The notes beneath the pieces were generated by a model, which made no database searches, was not told the origin of the DNA, and saw only the letters and a list, made by a program, of their open reading frames with translations. From Sialis fuliginosa (Eukaryota > Arthropoda > Insecta > Megaloptera > Sialidae), in NCBI GenBank assembly GCA_961205875.1, contig OY540816.1:3978701-4042700 (forward strand): a DNA stretch of 64,000 nt, read 5' to 3'. The position numbers and the translations under genes were made by a program. This document shows positions 10,984 to 23,027 of this stretch, piece after piece; within the stretch, counting starts at the first letter, position 1, and each line of letters begins with the position of its first letter.

Positions 10984-11162
10984 CAGTGGCGAGGTATATT
11001 CATGTGAGTCCAGTGACAGTTTATGTTAAGATCAGACACGTTCGATATATTCCGTACTGCAGAGAATTACCCTTTTGGAAGACACAACAAAATCCGAATG
11101 TGTTCGATCTATGATAGCAATTCGCATGGCCTCACCTGAATACAGCTCGCGCAACGCTGCTG
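10984..11162. mobile_element. Small hAT-type MITE, copy 1
   Basis: Begins CAGTGGCGAGGTATATTC and ends GCTCGCGCAACGCTGCTG; near-duplicated 8-bp flanks gtacactg / gcacactg. An inverted copy of the same unit lies in a cryptochrome intron at 28782-28966. Confidence 0.65.
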
Positions 11163-11379
11163 GCACACTGTAAATCATTCTGAAAGGGTTAAGATATATT
11201 TTTGTACTTATTAATATATTTACTTTCTTATACATGTATAACATTTTTAATGTATATGTAATTACTGTGTATAATGCCCGGTATTATCAACCAATTTAAA
11301 GCTACTTTAACTTAAATTTTGTACAATACAAACGTGATTTAGACCAATATTAAGGCTCGCAATGAAAAATGTACATAAT

Positions 11380-11689
11380 CAGGGTGTCCACTTTCTGGAA
11401 AGTCAGGGAAGCCTAAAGTGGTCAGGGATTGTCAGGGAATTTATTTAAAATTTTGAAAAGTCAGGGAAATTATTAATTTTTTTTAGAAAGTCAGGGAAAA
11501 AAGTGTATAAATTTAAGTTGACGAACAAAAAAGAAAAAGGTAATTGATTTGAAAGTAAGTAACAAGTGTAAAATTTTCAAAAATCTTCAAATTTTATTTC
11601 TGCACATTCTTGCCTCAGGACCCCCCGAGTCAGGGAATTTTAAATCTGTGGTCAGGGAATTTTATTTCCAAAAACCAGTGGACACACTG
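11380..11689. mobile_element. hAT-like MITE (CAGGGTGTCCACT)
   Basis: Inverted ends CAGGGTGTCCACT / AGTGGACACACTG. The interior repeats 'GTCAGGGAA' six or more times. A clean 8-bp duplication is not seen. Confidence 0.5.
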
Positions 11690-11751
11690 ATAATATGCAT
11701 TGTAAAAACAGTGTAGAAAATTAAAAACCCATTTGATTAAATATATGAGCC

Positions 11752-11982
11752 GTTGATTTTGAAAGTGGCCTAACTCCATTTACATAAGTTTAAACTGAGA
11801 TATTAAAGAGTTTGCGTTTTAATAAAATTAAAAATATACGTGTAAGATATCAATGTGCCACATTGATTAAGTGTTTCTAAGGGAGTTAAATTTATAATTA
11901 CTGTTAAAATAACCCCAATTATTAAATGAATAATATATGTTTTTTTTACCACAAATGGAGTTAGGCCACTTTCAAAATCAAC
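11752..11982. mobile_element. MITE with about 30-base inverted ends
   Basis: Left end GTTGATTTTGAAAGTGGCCT and right end its complement. A third copy of the end lies alone at about 12765-12793, so the unit may once have been larger. Confidence 0.55.
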
Positions 11983-12129
11983 AATTACGTTTGTTATTAA
12001 TTTAAAAGAACTCAACTCCATTTGTAGTTAGTTAAATTGCTTCAAATCGAAAAAAAAAATACTTATTTTAATTTATATTATTTCTTTATAACTCGTAAAA
12101 AAACTATACAATTCAGGAAATCTAAGTAT

Positions 12130-12740
12130 GTATACAGGTGATTTTTAAGTCTTGAGATTGTTTAATATCTGGAAAACTATGGATTTTTAGGTTTGAAGGT
12201 CATTTTGGGGTCAACAATTTTTTTTCAAAGGAAATCTATTTATTTTTTTGAAGATTCGTATTTTTAAGAAAAAAAGAAATAACTTTTGTCTGAAAAGTTT
12301 TATAAAAAATTTCAATTTTAACATATTTTTTAAATTTTGTAACATTAAAAAAAAATTTTTTTGCTTTAAAAATTTATGAAATTATAAAAAAATAATTTTT
12401 TTTAATTGTATTTTTCCTCAAACATTTAAGATAATAATTTCAAAATTTTTGAACACCAAAACATTTTTTTGATGTAAAAAAAATTTAAAAATTACGTTAA
12501 AATTGAAATTTAAAAAAAAACTTTTCAAACAACAGTTATTTCGATTTTTTTGCAAAATACAAATCTGCAAAAAAATAACTAAGTTTCTATTTAAAAAAAA
12601 ATTTCTGACCCCAAAATGACCTTAAAACCTCCATTCAATGTCAACATTGTTACCTTCATTGGGTTTGCCCCGCCAAATCCTAAAACTTTTGTACCAAACA
12701 TTTTCCATAGAAAGCTTTCGTTTTCCAGCTATTGTGATAA
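12130..12740. repeat. Foldback repeat
   Basis: The left part (about 12190-12310, AAGGTCATTTTGGGGTCA..) is mirrored at about 12525-12630. Poly-A/T runs separate the arms. Non-coding. Confidence 0.5.
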
Positions 12741-13210
12741 ATAAAACAACATTATTTATAATAAAGTGGAGTTAGGCCACTTTCAAAATAAACTTTTTAA
12801 CTTGAAATTAATTGTGAAAATTAATGTGTTCAAAAATTTTTTTTCCTTTGAATATATTTAACCAAAAATTGTTTTTTATGATAGTTTACTTCTAATTATA
12901 CACGTTACTACAGTCAACAAAAAAAATTATTATAATATTATGCTTGATTCTGTTAATAATATGACAGTTAGTTAAAGGAGCATTTAGTTAAACTTGATAA
13001 TACTGGACGTAAATCAGTTAATAAATGATTTTTTAAGTTTTGTGGTTTAAAAAAGTAAAAATAACACATTTGTTTTAATTAGGTTGTAAATGTTTAAAAA
13101 ATTAAGATAGTTAATGTTTGTACCAAACAAAATAAAACTAACATTGTGTTCATTTCAAATATATGTTAATATAATATTTTATGTCTTAAATAATTTAAAA
13201 AAATATGTAT

Positions 13211-14222
13211 ATCGATCATGCCATAAATAACTACACTTTTTTTGTTGTTGTTACCGTTTTTTTAAATTTTTACATATGTTTTAGTACTAATTAAAAGAAG
13301 ATTTTTAACGGTACTTAAAAATCGAAAAAAAAATTCCCCCCAAAAATATCGACTTTTGAAAATTTTACTTTTTTTTTTTAAAACGAAATACCTCAAAAAC
13401 TATCAAAGATAGCGTAAAAATACAAGGGGTCAATTTTGGAGGAAAATGTATATAATTTATTTTTAAAAATATTTTGCTGCACAAAACTTTTGTTTAAATA
13501 TATTTTTTTTATATATAAAATTTAACTAAAAATTTGGGGCACATGTTTTTAAAAATAAAAATATATGTTGTAGCTTAATCATTCCTGAGTATGTAGCACT
13601 TTGAAAATTTATGAACATATGAAAACTTCATGAAATATTAATTTTTTTAGGTAACGATGCGCGAGTCTTAGCGCGCTTGCTTGGACGTATTACTGCAGTA
13701 AATGTTGAACGCTCCGACACAGTCGCGCAGTGATACGTCAAGCAAGCGCGCTAAGACTCGCGCGTCGTTACCTAAAAAAATTAATATTTCATGAAGTTTT
13801 CATATGTTCATAAATTTTCAAAGTGCTACATACTCAGGAAAGATTAAGCTACAACATATATTTTTATTTTTAAAATTCAGAGTTCACATATGCCCCAAAT
13901 TTTTAGTTAAATTTTATAAATAAAAAAAATATATTTAAACAAAAGTTTTGTGCAGCAAAATATTTTTAAAAATAAATTATATACATTTTCCTACAAAATT
14001 GACCCCTTGTATTTTTACGCTATCTTTGATAGTTTTTGAGATATTTCGTTTTAAAAAAAAAGTTAAATTTTCAAAAGTCGATATTTTTGGGGGGAATTTT
14101 TTTTTCGATTTTTAAGTACCGTTAAAAATCTTCTTTTAATTAGTACTAAAACATATGTAAAAATTTTAAAAATCGGTAACAACAACAAAAAAAGTGTGCA
14201 GTTATTTATGGAATGACCGATA
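13211..14222. repeat. 1-kb palindrome (foldback element)
   Basis: Arms of about 480 bases (13211-13700 and 13738-14222) are near-perfect complements; the tips pair ATAAATAACTACAC with its diverged complement. Close to the short spacer the arms carry GCGCGCTTGCTTG and its complement. No ORF of note. Confidence 0.75.
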
Positions 14223-14229
14223 TATATTA

Positions 14230-15394
14230 TTTCATGTACTGATTATTTAAAACTTGCAAAAGATACTAATTAACATATGTTTGAAAATCAATAAAAATTT
14301 ATAATAAATGAGTATTTTTTGTGAGTCATTTTTGTCATGTTATATATAATAAGTAGTTTTTTCCTGGTAAAATTTTAAAATAGCTCAATTTTTAAATTAA
14401 TTTTATGATTAGTATGAAAAAATAAAAATAGATCACAGAAAATATTTAATAATTATTATATAAATTTTTATAAATAATTGCAATATATTTATCTAGGTTT
14501 AATTTGATTAGTGTCCAACTGAACGTCAGTGGTATTCTGTGGAACGTAATATCTACCACATAAAAAAAGACATTACTCTACAATACTACTATATAGTTCA
14601 ACCTTCAGCTTCAGCCTAATTTTGGCTGAAGCCGATTGTTCAGCCTAAAATACAATTTTGGCCAAAGCCGAAACCGAATGTTCAGTCGGACACTAAATTT
14701 GATGTATGTATGTATATATAGCAATGTGATATTTAAAATTAAATTAGAATAAAAAGTTATGAAAATATATTTGTTTTAAAAAAATATTAAAAAATATAGT
14801 GTTTTTATTTGTACAATAATATATATTTTTTTTATTTATGCCACGTTTATTTAATGTATATATGCAGTAATGATTATACCTAATACAAACTATATTATTT
14901 TATAAATATTATTTTTTGATATTTAATTTTTAATGTAAAAGTTACATAAATAAATAACATTTTATTTAGCTAAAATTTTGCATTAATGCAAGTACAGTAA
15001 CCACTCCATTTACGCATTTAATTGATTAATTAAATAATTGAAAACGCATAAATGGAGCAATAGAAAATTGCGCCATCACATTGTTTTTTAAGTCTTTCCA
15101 AACTTTTTCAACCATGTAAATGGAGGGATTACTGTAAAGTACCATTTGTTGATTAATTTATAATGATTTCATAATTTATTAGATATTTTTGTGAAATAAA
15201 ATTAAATCCTAAATGGAAAATCAAATAGACATTTTATTTCTATTTACATTAAAAAAATTATATAAGTATACATGGGTGTGTATCAATAGTCCTAATATCA
15301 TTATAATACAATATTTAACACAATTTTATTCTTTTGAAATATTCATTTGAGTCAATTTTGATTCGGAAAAAATAAAATAATTTAATGTACCCTA
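14230..15394. other. AT-rich intergenic DNA
   Basis: No gene recognised. One short pogo-like MITE lies at 14995-15134; the rest is simple AT-rich sequence. Confidence 0.55.
14995..15134. mobile_element. Short TA-flanked MITE, pogo-like
   Basis: Ends CAGTAACCACTCCATTTAC and, inverted, CAGTAATCCCTCCATTTAC, with TA on both sides. Confidence 0.6.
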
Positions 15395-16581
15395 TTAACC
15401 CTTTAACGCCGAGATTATTATTTTTCATTATATCATTGTAAAATTTATATATCATGTTTATAAGACCCTAAATAACTTCAATTAAATATAAAACTTAAAA
15501 ATATTTTTTCTTGCTTCTATTATTCATACAGAACTAATAAAGCAAAATTTAGACTAAGCAAGGCATTAAAACGTTAGTTTGAAGTGTTTATAAACATTTC
15601 CTCAAGATAAAAATATCTTTAAGGGGCGGGGGGGGGGGGTAAGTTTTTAAAATGCATTTTTTTTTTAATTTTTTTCTGAATGTACAACATGTCGAGAGTA
15701 TTGTGTCAAAATTTCAAGTAAATCGGAATAAAACAAACGAAGATACAGCGTTTCAAGCGACCGACCGTCATGCTCGATTTTTATACGGACAAACTGCACG
15801 TACAAGTAAAGAGGGTAGAACCCAACTTAGGCAAAAGCAAAAAGATGCATTGGACATCCTGAATGACAGTGTTTCACTGTACGAAGCTGGCATTGATGAT
15901 TCTGTGTAATTATAAAAAATTATACCCTTTTATTGGATGTTCGAGTATAATAAACTTTAAATCGATTTTCTCGCAAATGTCATTTTTGAAGTTCGTGAAC
16001 ATTATAACTCAAAATTTACTTGACCGATTCTTTTGAAATTTTAAACACTATTTCTACACATAAATCAACGGAGAGTTTTTTTTTTTTACCATTTTTTTCC
16101 ATTTTATAATAACAAATTCACCGAAATTTTTAGCAAAAATCACGTTTTTCACTTTCAAATGCTGCCAAAAATAATTAAATCGAAAAAAAAAAAAAAACTC
16201 TGTGACTACCTAGGGAAACAAATCACCTTTCAAGCACATTTAGATTTTTTTGTTTTACATGATCCGGTAACGAGTTATGGTGTTCACCGCATAACAACTT
16301 TTTTTCGAGGCGCCTCCAGAGATTTGCTGTCATGGACTTATTTTTTGATATTTTTAATTGAAAATTTTTCCAAAGATACTTTAGATGTCATACTATAACG
16401 TGTATATGAAATAAATAAACCAACATTATTCATATCTTCAAAAAAAAAATCATGAAAATATGCCTTTTTTTCACCTTTAAAACCTTACCCCCCCCTTAAC
16501 TAAGGAGCAATTGACCAAAGACAATTATGGGCGCATGTGTTAAATGTGTTCATATGAACACGCACGGCGTTAATGGGTTAA
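15395..16581. mobile_element. TTAA-flanked (piggyBac-type) element
   Basis: Ends TTAACCCTTTAACGCCG and, inverted, TTAACCCATTAACGCCG. The TTAA duplication is the piggyBac hallmark. About 1.19 kb; it contains the small ORF at 15652-15909, which does not look like a transposase. Confidence 0.6.
15652..15909 (+). CDS. Small ORF inside TTAA element, function unknown
   Basis: 85 codons. The first 20 or so are low-complexity (Phe/Asn) and probably not coding, but from about residue 24 the composition looks protein-like: charged, helical (EGRTQLRQKQKDALDIL) and ending YEAGIDDSV before TAA. I recognise no family. It may be the C-terminal piece of a protein once carried by the element or captured from a host gene. 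No promoter or splice evidence is seen. Confidence 0.3.
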   Translation: MHFFFNFFLNVQHVESIVSKFQVNRNKTNEDTAFQATDRHARFLYGQTARTSKEGRTQLRQKQKDALDILNDSVSLYEAGIDDSV

Positions 16582-16794
16582 ACACACAGTGTATTAAGAG
16601 GAAATTCTCACTTTAAGTGGTCACATCTATGTACCTGAATGCATCAAAAATAAACGTTTTTTAGGAATTTTTTTATTAAATACAATAAAATATAATTTTT
16701 TTTAAATAGAATATGTACTTGTACAGGCTTTTTTCCAAAAGTCATGAAATATATATTTTAAAAAAAGATTTATTGACAATATCGGTACTAATTG

Positions 16795-17103
16795 TTAATA
16801 TTCTTCAAAGTATTCTCTACGAGTATCTACACTTTTTCCCACCGACTTTTCTATACCCGGTACACCCTCTCGAAGCCTCACGGCCGCTTGGATAGCGTCA
16901 ATGTTGTCAAAACGGCATCCTTTGAGTGTGGTCATGACCCTTGGAAACAAAAAAAAGTCGGTCGGAGCTAGGTCGGGACAGTAGAGTGGCTGCGGCAGCG
17001 TTGCCACGTTGTGCTTCGCCAGGAACTCACGAACACACAGAGACATGTGGCTGGGCGCATTGTCATGATGCAGCACCCAGGTAGCGGCGATGTTTACTCG
17101 CAC
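16795..17103 (-). pseudogene. Mariner transposase fragment (DDE C-terminal half)
   Basis: The transposase would cut and join transposon ends. Visible are the second catalytic Asp in HHDNAPSH and the block PDLAPTDFFLFP holding the third acidic residue, followed by the usual ALKG.RF-like region (TTLKGCRFDN). Family proteins are about 340 residues; only about 100 remain open and the N-terminal DNA-binding part is not readable. The frame ends just before a nested MITE. Dead copy. Confidence 0.75.
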
Positions 17104-17125
17104 ACGGATGACCCTTTTCAGCAGC

Positions 17126-17293
17126 CAGGGTCGTAACTACCACCACGGCAGGTTCCGGGGCCCCTATAGCAGCGTAAAAATTTGGGTCGCTTGAGGAACA
17201 AAAAAAGGTCTTCAATATTTATAGTTTGCATATAGTGAGGGCACCTTGGTCACTTGCTGCCCCAGGGCTCCAGAGCCTCTAGTTACAGCCCTG
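17126..17293. mobile_element. hAT MITE nested in the mariner
   Basis: Ends CAGGGTCGTAACTA and, inverted, CAGGGCTGTAACTA; flanks tcagcagc / tcggcagc form an 8-bp duplication with one change. Same end family as 24948-25352. Confidence 0.75.
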
Positions 17294-17848
17294 TCGGCAG
17301 CATTTTTGTGCAATATTTGATCGCCTAACGTTGATCTTGAAACAAGGGTGCGCTAAATCAGCTATCCTGATTCTTCTGATGCTCGCAGCAGACCGTGCGC
17401 TATGAAGCTAAGGGTCCCCCTCACCTCACCCAACCAGTTGGAACACGCAACGACCAGTAGGGGTGCGGCAAAAAAATATATTTCTTGACTTTTGGGACAC
17501 ACCCTGTATAGTAAAATTTTGGAAGGTCCTGTTGAAATAATGGTGCCTCACTGTTGGCATAATAACTGATCTCATCAATTTTTTCTTCAAATTTTAACAT
17601 CAGACTTGGCTTAAAATATTGTTAAAAGGTCAACGCTTATCTTGGACATCCTGTATAAAATAATATTATAAAAAAAGATTTTCTAACGGCTATGTCTCGT
17701 TATTATTATTTATATTGATTTACAATGTAGGTATATAATTAAGTATTTGATTACAGTACAATTCTTTTAAATCAATAAAATCATATTAAATATTGTATAA
17801 TGATATTAGGCCTAGCAATGTTAGGGCTAATGAATGTATACTGTATAT

Positions 17849-18168
17849 CAGGGGTCACCAAACTTTTCGAGAAATGGGCCGGATCGAATTTTTTATAAAC
17901 ATGAGGGGCCGGACGAAAAATATTCTTGTTGGAATCCAATTAGAACATTTATTTACATGTACATTTTTGGACAAATAGAGTTTATATCGGAATTTATAAT
18001 GAAAATATTTATTAAAATGTGCATTATAGGTATGTGTACATAAAATCATTAAATTGTACAAAATTAATATTTCTCATATATAAAATATTTATATATAAAA
18101 ATCGGCGGTCGGATGAAAATCTTTGGGGGGCCGGATTTGGCCCGCGGGCCGTAGTTTGGTGACCGTTG
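17849..18168. mobile_element. hAT MITE (CAGGGGTCACCAAAC)
   Basis: Perfect 8-bp duplication ctgtatat on both sides (17841-17848, 18169-18176); ends CAGGGGTCACCAAAC and, inverted, CAACGGTCACCAAAC. Confidence 0.75.
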
Positions 18169-18449
18169 CTGTATATACAATAATATACATATGCTTGTAT
18201 AATCCTTATTTCAATATCCACTCAAATAAATTTTAATTTTTTGCAGCACTGTATCTGGATTCCCATCATTTGATATATTCTACATCGATTTAAAAATAAG
18301 ACACATTTGGGCTTGTAAGGTATAATGTGTCATTTCAGTTAAATCTCATTTCCTATTATCAAGAAACTCACAAATATTTATTTAAGTATTAATATAATTA
18401 TAATATGTTATAATTTTAATAAACAAAATCTTTTTTGCATAATCCCCTG

Positions 18450-18797
18450 CAGGGCTTCGAACCGGAACTGAACCGAAAACCGGAAAAACCGTTATTTTTT
18501 GCCGGAACGAAAACCGGAACAGAACCGAAATAAAAATATCGGTACATGTTAAAATACGCGCGTTAACATGATCTTATTTCCCACTTCAATTGTCGTTCGG
18601 ACTATCATTATACAAGTACCATTATGGTAGAAAAAATTTTTTTAATACAAATAATTTTTTTTTAATTAATCACTCGGAGCTAAACCGGAAAAACCGTTAT
18701 TTTTTGCGGAACGAAAACCGGAACCGAACCGAAACATATTTTTTTACTCGAACCGGAACGAAAACCGAAACGAAAAAAATAACGGTTCGAAGCCCTG
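18450..18797. mobile_element. hAT MITE (CAGGGCTTCGAACCG), complete copy
   Basis: Inverted ends CAGGGCTTCGAACCG; perfect 8-bp duplication atcccctg (18442-18449, 18798-18805). Interior repeats of ACCGGAACGAAAACCG-type units. A truncated copy is at 1367-1630. Confidence 0.8.
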
Positions 18798-21277
18798 ATC
18801 CCCTGTATAGTTAATACTGTTCAGGACTGATATAATATTGCTCTAAAAATAAATTATAACTCAGGAATTTGGAGCAGTCAGATTTTTAAATTGCCCTGCT
18901 CCAATATTAACATATATAGCTGTCATTGCTAATTTTTTTTTATATTTTTTACTTATTTTTTTTAATGCATAAAATTATTATCCCATGATTACAGTGAATT
19001 TTATATCTTGAATTGAGGATTCAAAAAAAATAGTTCATTATACATTGGTTTTGACTGGAAAAAAATTATAATGTTGAACAAATATATTTTTTTTAATTTT
19101 AATTGAAAAATTGACTTGAACAGGGGGGGAATCTTGTACAGGGCACCAGACTTGCTAAGGCTGGCTCTGCGCATGTATAAACAAAATGGAGCAATTAAAA
19201 TTTTCAGTACTGAGTGATTTAGCCTCGGACTTTGCTCCAAAGATCTGATTATAATAGAGGATTATTGAATGAAGTAAAACCTTTTGGGTATTGACATAAG
19301 GAGAAACATTTATACTATAGCTATAGTAACAAAAGTATAGCAATACACAATTAACTTTTCTTTAGCTTCTGGTGCTTTTTTAAAATTTAATTAGTAGACT
19401 TTTTTTATTAAAATTAATATTCATTGCTTCGGTATTTTTCTGGTAGTTGATTAAATCAGAAAAAGGTGAATATATATGGTAATGAAGTGGGTTAAAAAGA
19501 ACAAAACATGTATTATAAAGGACCCCGCACTTTCCTTATGGGGAACAGCTCTTTGTCAAACTCTGAAACTTTGGATTCTGATAGTCCTTGATGAGCGATC
19601 AAAAGTCTCCATTGGCACTAAGTCCTAAAAACTCATGGTTTTAAGATATAGGCTTCTGAAGTTGATCTTTTCATGCGTTCTGCAGTAGCGTTAAGCTACT
19701 GTAAGTTTGTATGCCTGCATGTGCGTCACTGTGTCCGTATTTATACATTTATACATGACCTCTACCAAGGTTACAAAGAGCATTCAAACGATAACCTAGA
19801 GTTTGACCTTACCCGTGTCCTTTAAAGTTATTTGAAGGTCAACTTCAGAATTTCAAATGGAAACCCTACCACTGTCTCAACAATTACTTGATCTCTAGAG
19901 GTCTGTGGATCTCAGTTTTGGAATACTGACATAACCAATAGATTTCAACCTTTTGGCAGCGATTTTAATATGTGTAAGTTAGTGTAAAGTCATTTTTTAT
20001 GTAATGTACATAAAAAATTAAATAAAACAGTTTTTAATTGAAGTGAAATTTTCTCTTTCCTATTGTAATATACAGGATGATTTACAACTAGTGTATAAAA
20101 ATTTAACAGCAGTTCGAGGATGTAATTTTAAGCAAAAAACCTTATGTGAACCTATGTCTTCGTGGGGGAGCTACATCTTTTAAACAAAATTAGTCTTTAT
20201 TTAATATCTATAGAGAACTAATTGTGCTACAATTATGAAATTTGATACAGAGTTTGATATTAATAAATGTTATCGATTTCCAGTATCAAGTAATAATAAT
20301 TTAGATCAGGGGTGTATGGAGTCAGTAGGCCCGCCGATTTTTAGCAAGTATTTTTTTGTTCTTGGATTTTTTCCTGAGTTAGGTTCTTGTAGAAGATTAT
20401 ATGATACAAAAATATACTTTGTTCATTTGTCTTAAGATCAATACTAATAGGAATAAAATCAAATACCTATCATTAAAAGAATGAAATAATATAGCAATAT
20501 GAATAATGAATATGTTACGGGCAAAGCCCGCAGGGTGTGCAGAGTTGACACTGCCGAGGTAATGTCAGCATTACACATCGCTGTTGGGTAAAGTTCGCAG
20601 AAATGGTTAATTATAATTATTTATGGTTGTTGCTCGTAACAAATACATATATATCATTTTTTTTAAATAATAAAGCATAAAAAAAGGTTATGATTTAAAC
20701 GGGCGGTAATATATTACAGTTTCGGTCAGTATTAAAATAAAAATGGTGAGTTTAATAACATATTGGGAGATAAAATATGAGCAGTAAAAAAATGGAAACG
20801 AGCGGTGATATATTATGAAATGGGTGGTTGAATAAATACTTTGGGAAGTAAAATATATGATTGGGCAGTAACACGTGAGCAGTAACTAAATCAGAATCAG
20901 TCAGTTAGAAATATTGGGGTAAGCAGTAACCATTTTTTTCTGAGAAGGCAATTCGGGACGGACTTTTTCGGAGGAATGTGAGGTGGGGGGGTCCTGTTAG
21001 TTTTTTTGTGGTGGGGGGGGGGGAATTTCTTTTAAAATTATTTTTGTATATTAACTTAAATTCTTAAATTTAATAATTAATATAATAAGTAATTTATTCT
21101 TGGCAGTCAACCTGTTAATTTATTATTAGATAGGAGCATCAACTTTCTGCATAAGAGATCTTCAAATTAAGAACAATCCAATCTGTCAAATAATTTATTT
21201 TATGGTGGTATAATACATATCATTACTAAAAATATAAAATGTTTAACATTGAAATTAAATCTTTTAGTACCTATATA
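18798..21277. other. Intergenic DNA without recognised gene
   Basis: AT-rich. A likely small MITE with GTTACGGGCAA / TTGCTCGTAAC ends is at about 20513-20640. A G-rich tract lies near 20985-21021. The ORF at 20235-20435 runs into a CAGGGGTGTATGG hAT-like end and is not credible as a gene. Confidence 0.5.
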
Positions 21278-22318
21278 TGTTACCGTATATTATATACATA
21301 TATATTATATATGTATTATATAGAATGACTAAAATCACTAGGCATTGTATAAAATCAATTTAATTATATATATTTCCTAGGCATTATATAGACTACCTGA
21401 CTAATAGCCGGCAATGTATCTAATATATAAGTAAATAGGTTGAACCAACCAGTTCTGATCCAGGCACAGATATTGTCATACTTTTTTTGTTATAATATAA
21501 CAAAAAAAAATATGACCACATTCTTATATCTGATGAAAATATGTAATTTAAAATGTCTTTGATCTTTCAAAAGTTGTATGATTGTTGATTCAATAGTAGA
21601 CTACAGGGGTGAGAGGGGGTTCCACATGCAGGTGTCAATCGCCGAAAGCGACATAATTTGACTAAACTTTCTCATTTTCCCTCAATTTTCAATAGACCAA
21701 AATGGGTGAGATTAGTGATATAAGGAGTAAAAATTAAAAAAAGTTCTTCCAAAAATTGAAAGAGAGTATAAAAGTCAGAAAAGTAAGTTTGAGGGGTGGA
21801 AAAATCATGATATGACAAGTAAAAAAATGTGTATGAGATGCGAAGGTAGGAAAAGGAATTTTTCACACACCATTTTAATCTCTAGCGCCGGTCCTGACCC
21901 CGGCTTCGAGTGCTAAGAGGATTCTGAGCGGCAAGGTAAATAAAAAATGTTTACTTCAAATTGATTGAATTTAAAAAAATTTAATTTGCATCATGTAATA
22001 AATATCAAAGGTTCCAATATTGTTTATGTGATTTTGTTATTTTACAATAAAGGCCCTAATACTTGATATGAGTTTGGGCTACTTAAAATTAATTGAATGT
22101 CTCTACTTTAATAATATATTTTTGTCTTTTATTTAATACATTTCCTAATATTATCTTGGCATTCTATAGAATGCCTAGCTTACTCTATATAATGCCTAGG
22201 CCAAGTTTATATAATAAATTTATATTAAAAAAATATTTCAGATTTTGCTGGCATTGTATAGAATTCCTAGGAAATATATAGAATGCCTAAATAACATACT
22301 TTACCGGTAACATATACA
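21278..22318. mobile_element. Element with clustered AGGCATT palindromic motifs
   Basis: TIR-like ends TATATGTTACCG and, inverted, TATATGTTACCGG. Inside both ends the motif CTAGGCATTnTATA and its palindromic form GGCATTCTATAGAATGCC recur at least eight times (21339, 21379, 22157-22200, 22249-22290). No transposase. A similar motif lies at 54164-54190 beside a decayed gene. Confidence 0.55.
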
Positions 22319-22737
22319 ATTGTTTTTCAAACTATATATCAGAAATTACAAGTAACTTGTTATATATCATTAAAAATTGTATTTACAAAATATAAATCTT
22401 AACTAGAATTCAATAGAATTTTTTTAAATTACTGTTCAAAATTTCAAAATATTAATAATAAATAAAAATTATACGAACGAACATAAAACTTTTAAAGTAA
22501 TTTTGTATTCAAACATATTTTCATATACAGTCTTATAAAATATTAAATAAACTAGAAAAATAAAAATAAATAATAATAGAAAATTACATTTTTTTAATTC
22601 ACATTGATGTAAAAATGAACTTTCATCGCTCTATTTAAAATTATAATTTAAAATTTATCTTACAATTAATCAAAACACAAATAAGATACAATAAATCACA
22701 TTTATATACACATACCATTATCTAAAATACTCAATAC
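22319..22737 (-). other. Probable 3' UTR or flank of cryptochrome gene
   Basis: AT-rich sequence directly after the cryptochrome stop codon. I see no poly(A) signal that I would insist on. Confidence 0.35.
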
Positions 22738-23027
22738 TTAATTATGGTCCTCTTTTGTATTTGAGTCCATACTTCTATTGTCTGTTGATATCAAATCCGC
22801 ACGTTGGCAATCTTGCATTGTTACTGATAATACAGAATTGTCTTCTTGAGGACTCTGTTTCATATTTGAATCATATGTGATATTATTAGATGTATAATTT
22901 CTTGGCGGGGATTGTTTCATTTGATCATTGTAGTTTTGATCTGAATTATTGTAGTTTCCAGACGTGCTGTTTTTTAATATTTTCCCATAGTTTGTAACTG
23001 ACTTTTGATTATTGGTATTGTACATTT
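22738..23027 (-). CDS. cry2: cry2 last coding exon, tail with two MKQSP repeats
   Basis: Acceptor ttttctttcag ends at 23028 (minus strand); the exon begins with two bases completing a Glu codon and ends at TAA (22740-22738). It encodes about 96 Asn/Ser/Asp-rich residues including [11 protein letters not shown] and [10 protein letters not shown]. Confidence 0.8.

Larger units (their letters stand above)
10835..11751. other. Repeat-rich stretch downstream of zinc-finger gene
   Basis: Contains a hAT-type MITE at 10984-11162 and another hAT-like element at 11380-11689. No host exon recognised. Confidence 0.6.
16722..17508 (-). mobile_element. Mariner-type element, decayed
   Basis: TA-flanked ends TACAGGCTTTTTTCCAAAAG and, inverted, TACAGGGTGTGTCCCAAAAG. 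A transposase fragment is encoded on the minus strand and a hAT MITE sits inside at 17126-17293. Confidence 0.75.
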
